Shown: in pieces, positions 57,633 through 64,000 of the stretch
How the letters are laid out: each line of letters starts with the position of its first letter
Numbering within the stretch: the first letter of the stretch is position 1
From: Aliiruegeria sabulilitoris
GTDB taxonomy: Bacteria > Pseudomonadota > Alphaproteobacteria > Rhodobacterales > Rhodobacteraceae
Length of the DNA stretch: 64,000 nucleotides
Reading direction: 5' to 3'
NCBI RefSeq assembly: GCF_001558155.1
Contig: NZ_LOAS01000007.1
Coordinates: 124,001 to 188,000, forward strand
Position numbers and translations under genes: made by a program
The notes under the pieces: generated by a model
Database searches by the model: none
What the model was told of the DNA's origin: nothing
Seen by the model: the letters and a program-made list of their open reading frames with translations, nothing else

Positions 57633-58310
57633 TCAGTTGCCGCCCTCGCTTTGGGCTTTGCGAACGGCTGCCTCGCTGGCCTTGTTCATCTCGGCGAGTT
57701 TGTCGTAGCCGGCGGTAAATCCGCTGAGAGACATCGTCAGGTTGACCTGCTGGTCGGGGGCGCGCAACGGAACGATGATTGCCTCGGCCTTGGCACCACG
57801 CTTGAAGGCCGTCACGGCGTCGGGGGCGAAGGGCACCTGGGCCACGCAGAATTGCGGCGAGCAATAGTTGAACTGGTGCTGGCTCTTGCGTCCGCCGTCG
57901 ATCGACAGGGTCAACTGTTCGGACAGCAGGGTTTCCAGCGGTGCGTAGAAGGTGGCAACGGCCGGCGCCGGGCTTTCGGCGGGCAGTGTCACGACCTCGA
58001 CGCGTACCGCAGGGTTGCCCTGGTCGAGAAGGATCTGGACCATGCGGCAGGGATCTGCTTCCAGCGTGGTGCGCAGGCACTCGATTTGCCAGTCCCCGGC
58101 CACTTCCGCGACATAGGGCTGTCCGAGGGCCTGATCGGCGGGCTGCTCCGTTTCAGCGGTGGCCGGCGCATCCGCGGCATCGGTCGGTTGGGAGGCTTCC
58201 GCTTCGGTGGCCGGTTGGTCCGAAGCCGTGTCCTGGGCGATGGCGGGCAGGGCGCCGAGAGTGGCGGCCAGGGCCACGCATGTCAGGCGGGAAGACGAAA
58301 GAAAGGTCAT
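57633..58310 (-). CDS. Invasion-associated locus B (IalB) family protein
   Basis: A 225-residue periplasmic protein with a signal peptide ending near ALPAIAQ (residue 25), an acidic Ala/Thr-rich linker (about 26-65) and the IalB domain (about 68-210), including Cys pairs (ECLRTTLEADPCR, NYCSPQFC). In Bartonella IalB helps entry into red cells, but the family is common in free-living Rhodobacterales with unknown role. A terminator follows. The start at 58310 is the first good ATG. Confidence 0.9.
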   Translation of the reverse strand: MTFLSSSRLTCVALAATLGALPAIAQDTASDQPATEAEASQPTDAADAPATAETEQPADQALGQPYVAEVAGDWQIECLRTTLEADPCRMVQILLDQGNPAVRVEVVTLPAESPAPAVATFYAPLETLLSEQLTLSIDGGRKSQHQFNYCSPQFCVAQVPFAPDAVTAFKRGAKAEAIIVPLRAPDQQVNLTMSLSGFTAGYDKLAEMNKASEAAVRKAQSEGGN

Positions 58311-58753
58311 TTTCGCTGTATCGCTTCTTTGCTCGAGTTATCCTGATTGCTGGATGTATCACGGGTGCGCGGGCCTGTCAGCGGTCAAAGGCGCGGTGGG
58401 ATCGCTTTGATGCGGATCTCCGGGGGGAGCTGGGACAGGTCATTCGGCGACCAAACAAAAAGGGCCCGGATGGACCCTTTCTGCGGGTGTTTCCCCGCGG
58501 TGATTTTTCACCGATTTAGTTCTCCCTGTCGGACGGGCCGACTTGACGAAGCAGACGCTATTGGCATCGGAAACATCCGTCAACAGTCAAATTAATATCT
58601 GCCAAGATTATGATCGAAATATAAAAACCTCTGCGGAAACCGGTTTCGGCGCCCCTCCCGGCACGTCAACCCGTACCCGCAGGTCTTTGCGGGCGCTGGC
58701 GAAGGCGGGACAAAGGTGTATCTTGGCGCGCAGATCGAGGCAGGAGGTAGGTG
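58311..58753. other. Intergenic with candidate small RNA
   Basis: This 443-nt gap separates ialB from the HerA-like gene. It has a candidate minus-strand small RNA with promoter and terminator (58452-58548), the ialB promoter near 58311-58440, and the HerA-like promoter beyond about 58600. No protein gene is credible. Confidence 0.5.
58452..58548 (-). ncRNA. Candidate small RNA (about 95 nt)
   Basis: A -35 TTGACG (58578-58583) and a weaker -10 TAGCGT (58555-58560), 17 nt apart on the minus strand, predict a start near 58548. Four hairpins follow: GTCGG...CCGAC (58528-58542), CGGTGA...TCACCG (58498-58513), GCGGG...CCCGC (58483-58498) and AAAGGGTCC...GGGCCCTTT (58459-58480), the last followed by TTTTTG. 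No ATG lies in it. It ends 142 nt before the ialB start. The terminator is convincing; a small RNA is the simplest reading, but an attenuator for ialB is possible. Confidence 0.5.
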
Positions 58754-60298
58754 ATGAGTGGAGTTTTCGTCGGGGGTGGTGGCGAGGGATATGCCAGCCC
58801 GCAGGAATTGTTGTTGCGCTATGCAAACCGTCACGGCCTGATCGCCGGCGCGACCGGGACAGGCAAGACGGTGACCTTGCAGATCCTTGCCGAGAGCTTT
58901 TCCGCCGCCGGCGTTCCGGTGTTCCTGTCCGATGTGAAGGGCGATTTGAGCGGCATGGCCGCGTCCGGTTCCGCCGAGGGGGCGCTTCATGCGCCTTTCA
59001 TGGAGCGGGCGGCGACAATCGGGCTGGATCTGCAATATGATGCCTTTCCGGTCACTTTCTGGGATCTGTTCGGCGAGCATGGGCATCCGGTGCGCACGAC
59101 GGTGGAGGAGATGGGGCCGCTCCTGCTTTCGCGGCTGCTGGAGCTGTCGGAGGTGCAGGAGGGGATCCTGAATATCGCCTTCCGGGTGGCAGACGAGCAA
59201 GGTTTGCCGCTTCTGGACCTCAGCGACTTGCAGGCGCTGCTGGTCTGGGTCGGGGAGAACCGCACGGCCCTCTCGCTGCGTTATGGCAATGTGTCCACGG
59301 CTTCGGTGGGGGCAATCCAACGGCGGTTGCTGATGCTGGAGAACGAGGGCGGGGATCGGCTTTTCGGGGAGCCGGCACTGGCGTTGGAGGATCTGTTCCT
59401 GACCGACGAGGCCGGGCGCGGGCGGGTGAATATCCTGGCCTCCGACAAGCTGATGGCGGCGCCGCGCGTCTATGCGACCTTCCTTTTGTGGCTGCTCAGC
59501 GAGTTGTTTGAGACCTTGCCGGAGGTGGGCGATCCGGAGAAACCGAAGCTGGTCTTCTTCTTCGACGAGGCGCATCTGCTCTTCGAGGACGCGCCCAAGG
59601 CGCTGGTGGACAAGGTCGAGCAGGTGGCGCGCCTGATCCGCTCCAAGGGGGTGGGCGTCTATTTCGTGACGCAGAACCCCGCCGATGTGCCCGACGACAT
59701 TCTGGGCCAACTCGGCAACCGGGTGCAACACGCGCTGCGCGCCTTCACCGCCAAGGACCGGCGGGCGCTGAAACTGGCCGCGGAGACCTATCGCGACAAC
59801 CCGCGTTTCTCGATCGAGGACGCGATCCGCGAGGTCGGGACGGGCGAGGCGGTGACCTCTTTCCTGGTCCGGAAGGGGGCGCCGGGCATGGCCGAGCGCA
59901 CGCTGATCCGTCCGCCGTCCTCGCAGCTCGGACCGCTCGATGACACTTTGCGCGCGGAGGTGATGGCCAACTCGCCGGTCGTGGGGAAATACGACACGCT
60001 TCTGGACAGGGAGAGCGCGCGAGAAATGCTCGCGGAACGGGCCGCCAAGGCGGCGGCGGCGGCGGAGCAGATCGAGGAAGACGAGGAGGACGCTCCGATG
60101 GCGGAACGAGAATACCGCTCGGCGCGGCGCTATTCCGGGGCCCGTGTTGGACGCTCGACCGCGAAGCCGGCACGGCGGTCCTCGCGCTCGGATTCCGTTG
60201 GCGAGGCCTTCGCCAAGAGCTTCGCCCGCCAGCTCGGCACCCAATCGGGCAAGGCGGTGGTTCGTGGCATTCTTGGTGGGTTGTTCAAAGGACGATAA
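58754..60298 (+). CDS. HerA-like ATPase (DUF853)
   Basis: A 514-residue ATPase related to HerA and other FtsK/VirB4-like P-loop proteins. Walker A is GATGTGKT (residues about 32-39) and Walker B is [13 protein letters not shown]. The C-terminal part has an acidic stretch followed by a basic tail ([15 protein letters not shown]) that may bind DNA. Bacterial DUF853 proteins have no established function; DNA translocation or repair is inferred. The start at 58754 follows AGGAGGTAGGTG. It stands alone on the plus strand. No NurA partner is nearby. Confidence 0.87.
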   Translation: MSGVFVGGGGEGYASPQELLLRYANRHGLIAGATGTGKTVTLQILAESFSAAGVPVFLSDVKGDLSGMAASGSAEGALHAPFMERAATIGLDLQYDAFPVTFWDLFGEHGHPVRTTVEEMGPLLLSRLLELSEVQEGILNIAFRVADEQGLPLLDLSDLQALLVWVGENRTALSLRYGNVSTASVGAIQRRLLMLENEGGDRLFGEPALALEDLFLTDEAGRGRVNILASDKLMAAPRVYATFLLWLLSELFETLPEVGDPEKPKLVFFFDEAHLLFEDAPKALVDKVEQVARLIRSKGVGVYFVTQNPADVPDDILGQLGNRVQHALRAFTAKDRRALKLAAETYRDNPRFSIEDAIREVGTGEAVTSFLVRKGAPGMAERTLIRPPSSQLGPLDDTLRAEVMANSPVVGKYDTLLDRESAREMLAERAAKAAAAAEQIEEDEEDAPMAEREYRSARRYSGARVGRSTAKPARRSSRSDSVGEAFAKSFARQLGTQSGKAVVRGILGGLFKGR

Positions 60299-60609
60299 GG
60301 CCGATCGGGGGCGCTCCCGCCCGGCGGCTGCGCATCAAGATGCTTGCTGCCGGTTGGGGGGCGCGCGCGCCTGCGGCGCGCGCGGTCGGTGTTCGCAGCA
60401 TTGCTCGGAAACCGTGCCACTCGTGCTTGCGGTGGGCGGAAGGGAAACAGCTGAGAGGCGCTTGAGGGCGCATTCCGCGTCCTCAAGCATCCCTTTCAAT
60501 TGTGTTGGTTGATTTTCCAAAGCGTCAAGGACGCTGCGCGCCGCCTGCGGCGGTGTCCGCGGGCGCGGCCATCCTTGACCCTTTGCAGAATCACCCGGTG
60601 CAGCGTTCG
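60299..60609. other. Intergenic, GC-rich hairpins, no gene
   Basis: This 311-nt gap lies between the convergent HerA-like and CorC-like genes. It contains GC-rich palindromes such as CGCGCGC-GCCTGCG-GCGCGCG near 60361-60380 and an inverted pair TCAAGGA...TCCTTGA around 60523-60580 with an inner GCCGCC-TGC-GGCGG. Both could stop transcription. A minus-strand open frame here (residues such as ENQPTQLKGMLEDAEC) has no start codon and is not called. Confidence 0.45.
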
Positions 60610-61911
60610 TCAGAGCGGGCGGATCTTGAGCTGGGTCAGGCGGTTCTGTTCCCGTGTGACCACTTCGAAGCGGAAGCCGTGGAAGGAGAAGACCTGTCCC
60701 TGTTCCGGGATGGTCTGCGCCTCGTGGATGACAAGGCCGGCAATGGTGTTGGCTTCGTCGTCGGGCAGGGTCCAGTCGGTCGCGCGGTTGAGGTCGCGGA
60801 TTGTTGTCGCACCATCGATGAGATAATTGCCCGCCTCGTCGGGCAGGACGCTTTGGGCCTCTTCCTCGTCGAACTCGTCGGTGATCTCGCCCACGATTTC
60901 CTCGAGGATGTCTTCCAGCGTGATCAGCCCTTCGAGCGCGCCGTACTCGTCCACCACCAGGGCAAAATGCGTGTGGCGGCGCAGGAATTCGCGCATCTGG
61001 TCGTCGAGCGTGGTGGTCTCGGGGACGAAATAGGGCTCCTTGGCGATGTCGAGCACCTGGAATTCGGCCAGTCCGCCCTCGACCGACTTCGCCTGTCGCA
61101 GCAGCCGGTCCATCTCGCGCAGCACATCCTTGGCATGGACCACGCCGATGATGTTCTCGGGCTCCTCGCGAAAGACGGGCAGGCGGGTATAGGCCGAGGC
61201 AAGGACCTGGGTAACGATGGCCTCCGGCGCATCGGCCGAGTCGATCATTTCGATCTGGGAACGGTGGAGCATGATCTCGTCCACCATCCGGTCGCCGAGA
61301 TCGAGGGCGCCGAGCAGCCGGTCTCGGTCCTCCTTTTCCACGATCCCCTCGGAGTGACCGATCTGCAGCGCGCCGACGATCTCCTCGCGCACGGACAGCA
61401 TCGAGTCTGGATCGATCTTCATGCCGAACAGCCACAACACGAAACGGACGATCGCCCGGATGATGGCAACAATCGGCGACAGGACGGTGATGAACGGCCC
61501 GATGATCGGGGCCGAGCGGGCGGCGGCCTTTTCGGGGTCGTTGATCGAATAGGTCTTGGGAAGAACCTCCGAAAAGATCAGCACCAGCAGCGTCATCACC
61601 AGCGTGGCCAGCGCGACGCCGCTATCGCCGAAGAGACTGGTGAAGAGCGCCGTGGCAAGCGAGGTGGCCAGGATGTTGACGAGGTTGTTGCCCAGCAGGA
61701 TGCCGCCGATCAGGCGCTCGTTATCCTCCTTGAGGTCGAGCGCGGTGGAGGCGCCGCCCGAGCCCCTGTCCGCCATCGATCGCAGCTTGCCGCGCGAGGC
61801 GGCTGTCAGCGCCGTTTCGGAGCCGGAGAAGAATCCGGACAGCACCAGCAGGCAGAAAATCCCGGCGGCGGTGATCCAGAATGTGGTGTCGGGGTTGGCA
61901 ACGCTTTCCAT
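60610..61911 (-). CDS. CorC/HlyC-family transporter-like protein (CNNM/CBS)
   Basis: A 433-residue membrane protein. The N-terminal CNNM domain has three or four membrane helices (about 10-150; FFSGSETALTAASRGKL). A CBS pair follows (about 215-345) and a C-terminal CorC/HlyC domain (about 350-430, YLIDGATTIRDLNRATDWTLP). The family is linked to magnesium or cobalt export rather than haemolysis. The start at 61911 is the ATG after a TTG at 61914. The Hint gene lies upstream on the same strand. Confidence 0.92.
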   Translation of the reverse strand: MESVANPDTTFWITAAGIFCLLVLSGFFSGSETALTAASRGKLRSMADRGSGGASTALDLKEDNERLIGGILLGNNLVNILATSLATALFTSLFGDSGVALATLVMTLLVLIFSEVLPKTYSINDPEKAAARSAPIIGPFITVLSPIVAIIRAIVRFVLWLFGMKIDPDSMLSVREEIVGALQIGHSEGIVEKEDRDRLLGALDLGDRMVDEIMLHRSQIEMIDSADAPEAIVTQVLASAYTRLPVFREEPENIIGVVHAKDVLREMDRLLRQAKSVEGGLAEFQVLDIAKEPYFVPETTTLDDQMREFLRRHTHFALVVDEYGALEGLITLEDILEEIVGEITDEFDEEEAQSVLPDEAGNYLIDGATTIRDLNRATDWTLPDDEANTIAGLVIHEAQTIPEQGQVFSFHGFRFEVVTREQNRLTQLKIRPL

Positions 61912-61998
61912 CAAGAGCTCTTTGTTTTTCTTTGCTCTGTTATGGGGATGGATGCGCGCCGCCGCAAGATTGGCCGTTCACATTGATGCGGGCGCGGA

Positions 61999-62478
61999 TC
62001 AGCCTTCGATCATCAGTTCCAGACCGCCAGCATGCACAATCTCGTGTTGTTCGAACGCGAGCCGGACCAGTTTGATAGGTGCGTTGGGCTGGTGCCAGCA
62101 GATGCGCTCGTGGTCGACGAGCTCGCGCAGGGCAAACAGGCCGTCGGGAAGCTCGCTCGTCAGAAGCGAGCCTTCGAAGCGGCGCAGCAGGATCTTCTGA
62201 TCGGGGGGCAGGAGCACGAAATCCTCCGGCCGGGCGCGGCCGAGCGCATTGGGGGCGATGCGGATCATCTTGCCGGTGAAGGTGTCGAAACACACGCTGC
62301 GCACAGTTGCCGGGCCCCGGCCACGCCGGATGACCTTGTCGCCGGGCGTGAGCAGGACTGCGGGAATCGGGCCGTTTTCGGTGTAAAGAGAGAGCGAACC
62401 GGTCAGGCCGGTCTCTTGCTGCGGCGATGGCTGCAGCGGCGGACGCCGGAGGGCGCTGCCGAGAAAGGGGATGTTCAT
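61999..62478 (-). CDS. Hint-domain protein
   Basis: A 159-residue protein with a Hint (Hedgehog/intein) domain: TPGDKVIRRGRGPATVRSV and HEIVHAGGLELMIEG are the block A- and late-block-like segments. Its N-terminal half has no clear extein. Such single Hint proteins are common in Rhodobacterales and their action is unknown. The usual N-terminal Cys of the first block is not evident, so self-splicing is doubtful. It may be co-transcribed with the CorC-like gene (87 nt apart). The start at 62478 is MNIPFLGS. Confidence 0.8.
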   Translation of the reverse strand: MNIPFLGSALRRPPLQPSPQQETGLTGSLSLYTENGPIPAVLLTPGDKVIRRGRGPATVRSVCFDTFTGKMIRIAPNALGRARPEDFVLLPPDQKILLRRFEGSLLTSELPDGLFALRELVDHERICWHQPNAPIKLVRLAFEQHEIVHAGGLELMIEG

Positions 62479-62545
62479 GTGGCTGCTCGTGCCTGTTTTT
62501 TCTTTATCCTCAGATGCTAGCCCGTGCAGGGCGATCTGCCGAGAG

Positions 62546-62566
62546 ATATCCACAGAATTTTCCACA
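62546..62566 (+). other. Pair of DnaA-box-like sites
   Basis: ATATCCACA (62546-62554) and TTTTCCACA (62558-62566) each match TTATCCACA at 8 of 9 bases and are 12 bp apart. They lie upstream of tRNA-Leu. They may bind DnaA for gene control; they are too few to suggest an origin. Confidence 0.35.
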
Positions 62567-62698
62567 GAAGGCACGAAGCGTTGCAAATCTGTGGTTTTTA
62601 CGCTCGCATCCGGCATTCAGCCTTGCTAGAAGGGCGCGAATTTGGATCGGGCGGCTGCGGCGCTGTGAAATGCGCTCCGCAGTCTTTTCGATATCAAA

Positions 62699-62783
62699 GC
62701 GGATGTGGCGGAACTGGTAGACGCACCAGATTTAGGTTCTGGCGCCGCGAGGCGTGGGGGTTCGAGTCCCTTCATCCGCACCA
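62699..62783 (+). tRNA. tRNA-Leu (anticodon TAG)
   Basis: The acceptor stem is GCGGATG (62699-62705) with CATCCGC (62773-62779), then A and encoded CCA (62781-62783). The anticodon stem CCAGA/TCTGG holds the loop TTTAGGT with anticodon TAG at 62733-62735, which reads CUA/CUG-type Leu codons. The variable arm is long (class II), and the T-loop GGTTCGAGTCC is canonical. The gene is followed 110 nt later by trigger factor. Confidence 0.97.
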
Positions 62784-62892
62784 ATGACGTTTCGAGAGGA
62801 ACGTTCGCAATGCTGGAGTGAGGGTGCCGGGGCCTTTCCGGGATCTGTTGCGGCGCGGATGTTTCGAATGTGAGGAAGGAAAGAGAAGAGCC

Positions 62893-64000
62893 ATGCAGGT
62901 CACCGAGACCCTGAACGAAGGCCTGAAGCGCGGGTACCAGATCACCATCACGGCGGATGAACTGGACGCCAAGGTCAATGTAAAGCTGGCCGAGGCGCAG
63001 CCCGAGATCGAGATGAAGGGCTTCCGCAAGGGGAAGGTGCCGATGGCGCTGCTCAAGAAGCAGTTCGGCACGCGCCTTCTGGGCGAGGTCATGCAGGAAA
63101 GCGTCGATGGCGCGATGACCGAGCATCTCGAATCCACCGGCGATCGTCCGGCGCTGCAGCCCGAGATCAAGATGGAAGGCGAGAACTGGCAGGAAGGCGA
63201 CGATGTCGTCGTTTCCATGAGCTACGAGAAGCTGCCTGAAATCGAGCAGCCCGAGCTCAAGGAAATCGCCATCGAGAAGATGGTCGTGAGCGCCGATGAG
63301 GCCTCTGTCGAAGAGGCGCTGAACGGTCTGGCCGAGCAGGCCAAGAGCTTCAAGGCGCGCCGCAAGGGCTCCAAGGCCAAGGAAGGCGACCAGGTCGTCA
63401 TGGATTTCGTCGGCAAGGTCGACGGCGAGCCCTTCGAGGGCGGCTCGGCGGAAGACTTCCCGCTGGAGCTTGGCTCGGGCCAGTTCATCCCCGGCTTCGA
63501 AGAGCAGCTGATCGGTGTGAAGGTCAACGAGGAAGAGCCGGTCTCCGTGACCGTCACCTTCCCCGAGGAGTACCAGGCCGAGCATCTCGCCGGCAAGGAA
63601 GCCGTCTTCGATTGCACGATCAAGGAAATCAAGGCGCCGGCCGCGGCCGAGCTCGATGACGAGCTGGCCAAGCAGTTCGGTTCCGAGAGCCTTGATGCGC
63701 TCAAGGAGCAGATCAAGGAACGTCTTGAGGCCGAATATGCCGGTGCTGCCCGTGCCGTCATGAAGCGCGCGCTGCTGGACAAGCTCGACGAACTGGTTTC
63801 CTTCGACCTGCCGCCGACCCTGGTGGAAGCCGAGGCCAGCCAGATTGCGCACCAGCTCTGGCACGAGGAAAACCCCGATGTGCAGGATCACAACCACGAT
63901 CCGATCGAGCCGTCCGAGGAGCATAACAAGCTGGCCGTGCGCCGCGTGAAGCTGGGCCTTCTGCTGGCCGAACTGGGCCAGAAGAACGAGATCCAGGTTT
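62893..64000 (+). CDS. tig: Trigger factor, partial
   Basis: The first 369 residues of trigger factor, the ribosome-bound chaperone and prolyl isomerase. The ribosome-binding segment [17 protein letters not shown] is at residues about 43-59. The FKBP-type domain covers about 160-245 ([20 protein letters not shown]), and the C-terminal chaperone region follows, running off the window edge. The start at 62893 follows AAGGAAAGAGAAGAGCC. Confidence 0.97.
   Translation, partial: MQVTETLNEGLKRGYQITITADELDAKVNVKLAEAQPEIEMKGFRKGKVPMALLKKQFGTRLLGEVMQESVDGAMTEHLESTGDRPALQPEIKMEGENWQEGDDVVVSMSYEKLPEIEQPELKEIAIEKMVVSADEASVEEALNGLAEQAKSFKARRKGSKAKEGDQVVMDFVGKVDGEPFEGGSAEDFPLELGSGQFIPGFEEQLIGVKVNEEEPVSVTVTFPEEYQAEHLAGKEAVFDCTIKEIKAPAAAELDDELAKQFGSESLDALKEQIKERLEAEYAGAARAVMKRALLDKLDELVSFDLPPTLVEAEASQIAHQLWHEENPDVQDHNHDPIEPSEEHNKLAVRRVKLGLLLAELGQKNEIQV

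Noticed and set aside
60335-60560. Minus-strand open frame in the gap after the CorC-like gene
   Set aside because: It has no start codon with ribosome binding site, and its composition drifts to Ala/Pro/Arg-rich noise.
62546-62598. Replication origin near tRNA-Leu
   Set aside because: Only two good DnaA-box-like sites and no AT-rich unwinding region; neighbouring genes are not typical of oriC.

Overview
This 64 kb window is chromosomal DNA from an alphaproteobacterium, most likely a member of the Rhodobacterales (Roseobacter/Rhodobacter group). The evidence is the high GC content, the cckA-recA-alaS block, a Fur/Mur-type regulator without the usual CxxC pair, a DksA with a single cysteine, an Lrp-type PutR divergent from a PutA that lacks the DNA-binding head, an IalB-family protein, a Hint-domain protein, and LexA and CtrA sites of the alphaproteobacterial type (GTTC-N7-GTTC and TTAA-N7-TTAAC). 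I see no rRNA, CRISPR array, intact insertion sequence or prophage. There is one tRNA.

Layout. 1-6.7 kb: a partial acyl-CoA synthetase divergent from a XRE-cupin regulator, a small orphan protein, a ppk2-TetR pair, metA with an alpha/beta hydrolase, and a P-loop ATPase. 6.9-11.4 kb: an RND efflux pair. 11.6-19.7 kb: an RsmB-like methyltransferase, cckA, recA, alaS and a DUF1330 protein. 19.7-31.3 kb: mostly minus-strand housekeeping genes (a LuxR-like sensor without a DNA-binding domain, typA, tyrS, a DUF985 cupin, a NUDIX hydrolase, eno, an EamA transporter, fur/mur, a J-domain protein, a MoxR ATPase), with anmK on the plus strand. 31.5-37.7 kb: dksA, an FAD monooxygenase, xerD with two envelope proteins, aroK-aroB. 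37.9-45.8 kb: an aldehyde dehydrogenase, hsp20, a trypsin-like protease, putA/putR and a small lipoprotein. 45.9-51.1 kb: a LacI regulator divergent from tctCBA and an HpcH/HpaI aldolase, a self-contained uptake and catabolism module. 51.3-51.7 kb: a low-GC SnoaL-like gene. 52-57.5 kb: cell-envelope genes (mepK-like and L,D-transpeptidase, then lpxD-acp-ketoacyl synthase). 57.6-64 kb: ialB, a candidate small RNA, a HerA-like ATPase, a CorC-family protein, a Hint protein, tRNA-Leu and trigger factor, which runs off the window.

For a second look: (i) a ROSE-like RNA-thermometer hairpin over the hsp20 ribosome binding site; (ii) an unannotated small-RNA candidate of about 95 nt with its own promoter and terminator between ialB and the HerA-like gene; (iii) a perfect CtrA box in front of cckA, suggesting feedback in the CckA-ChpT-CtrA relay; (iv) a symmetric double LexA operator at recA; (v) the lpxD-acp-ketoacyl synthase cassette, which has no ketoreductase and could supply an unusual acyl chain to lipid A; (vi) a family of gene-end palindromic repeats. 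All are read by eye; no database search or folding program was run.
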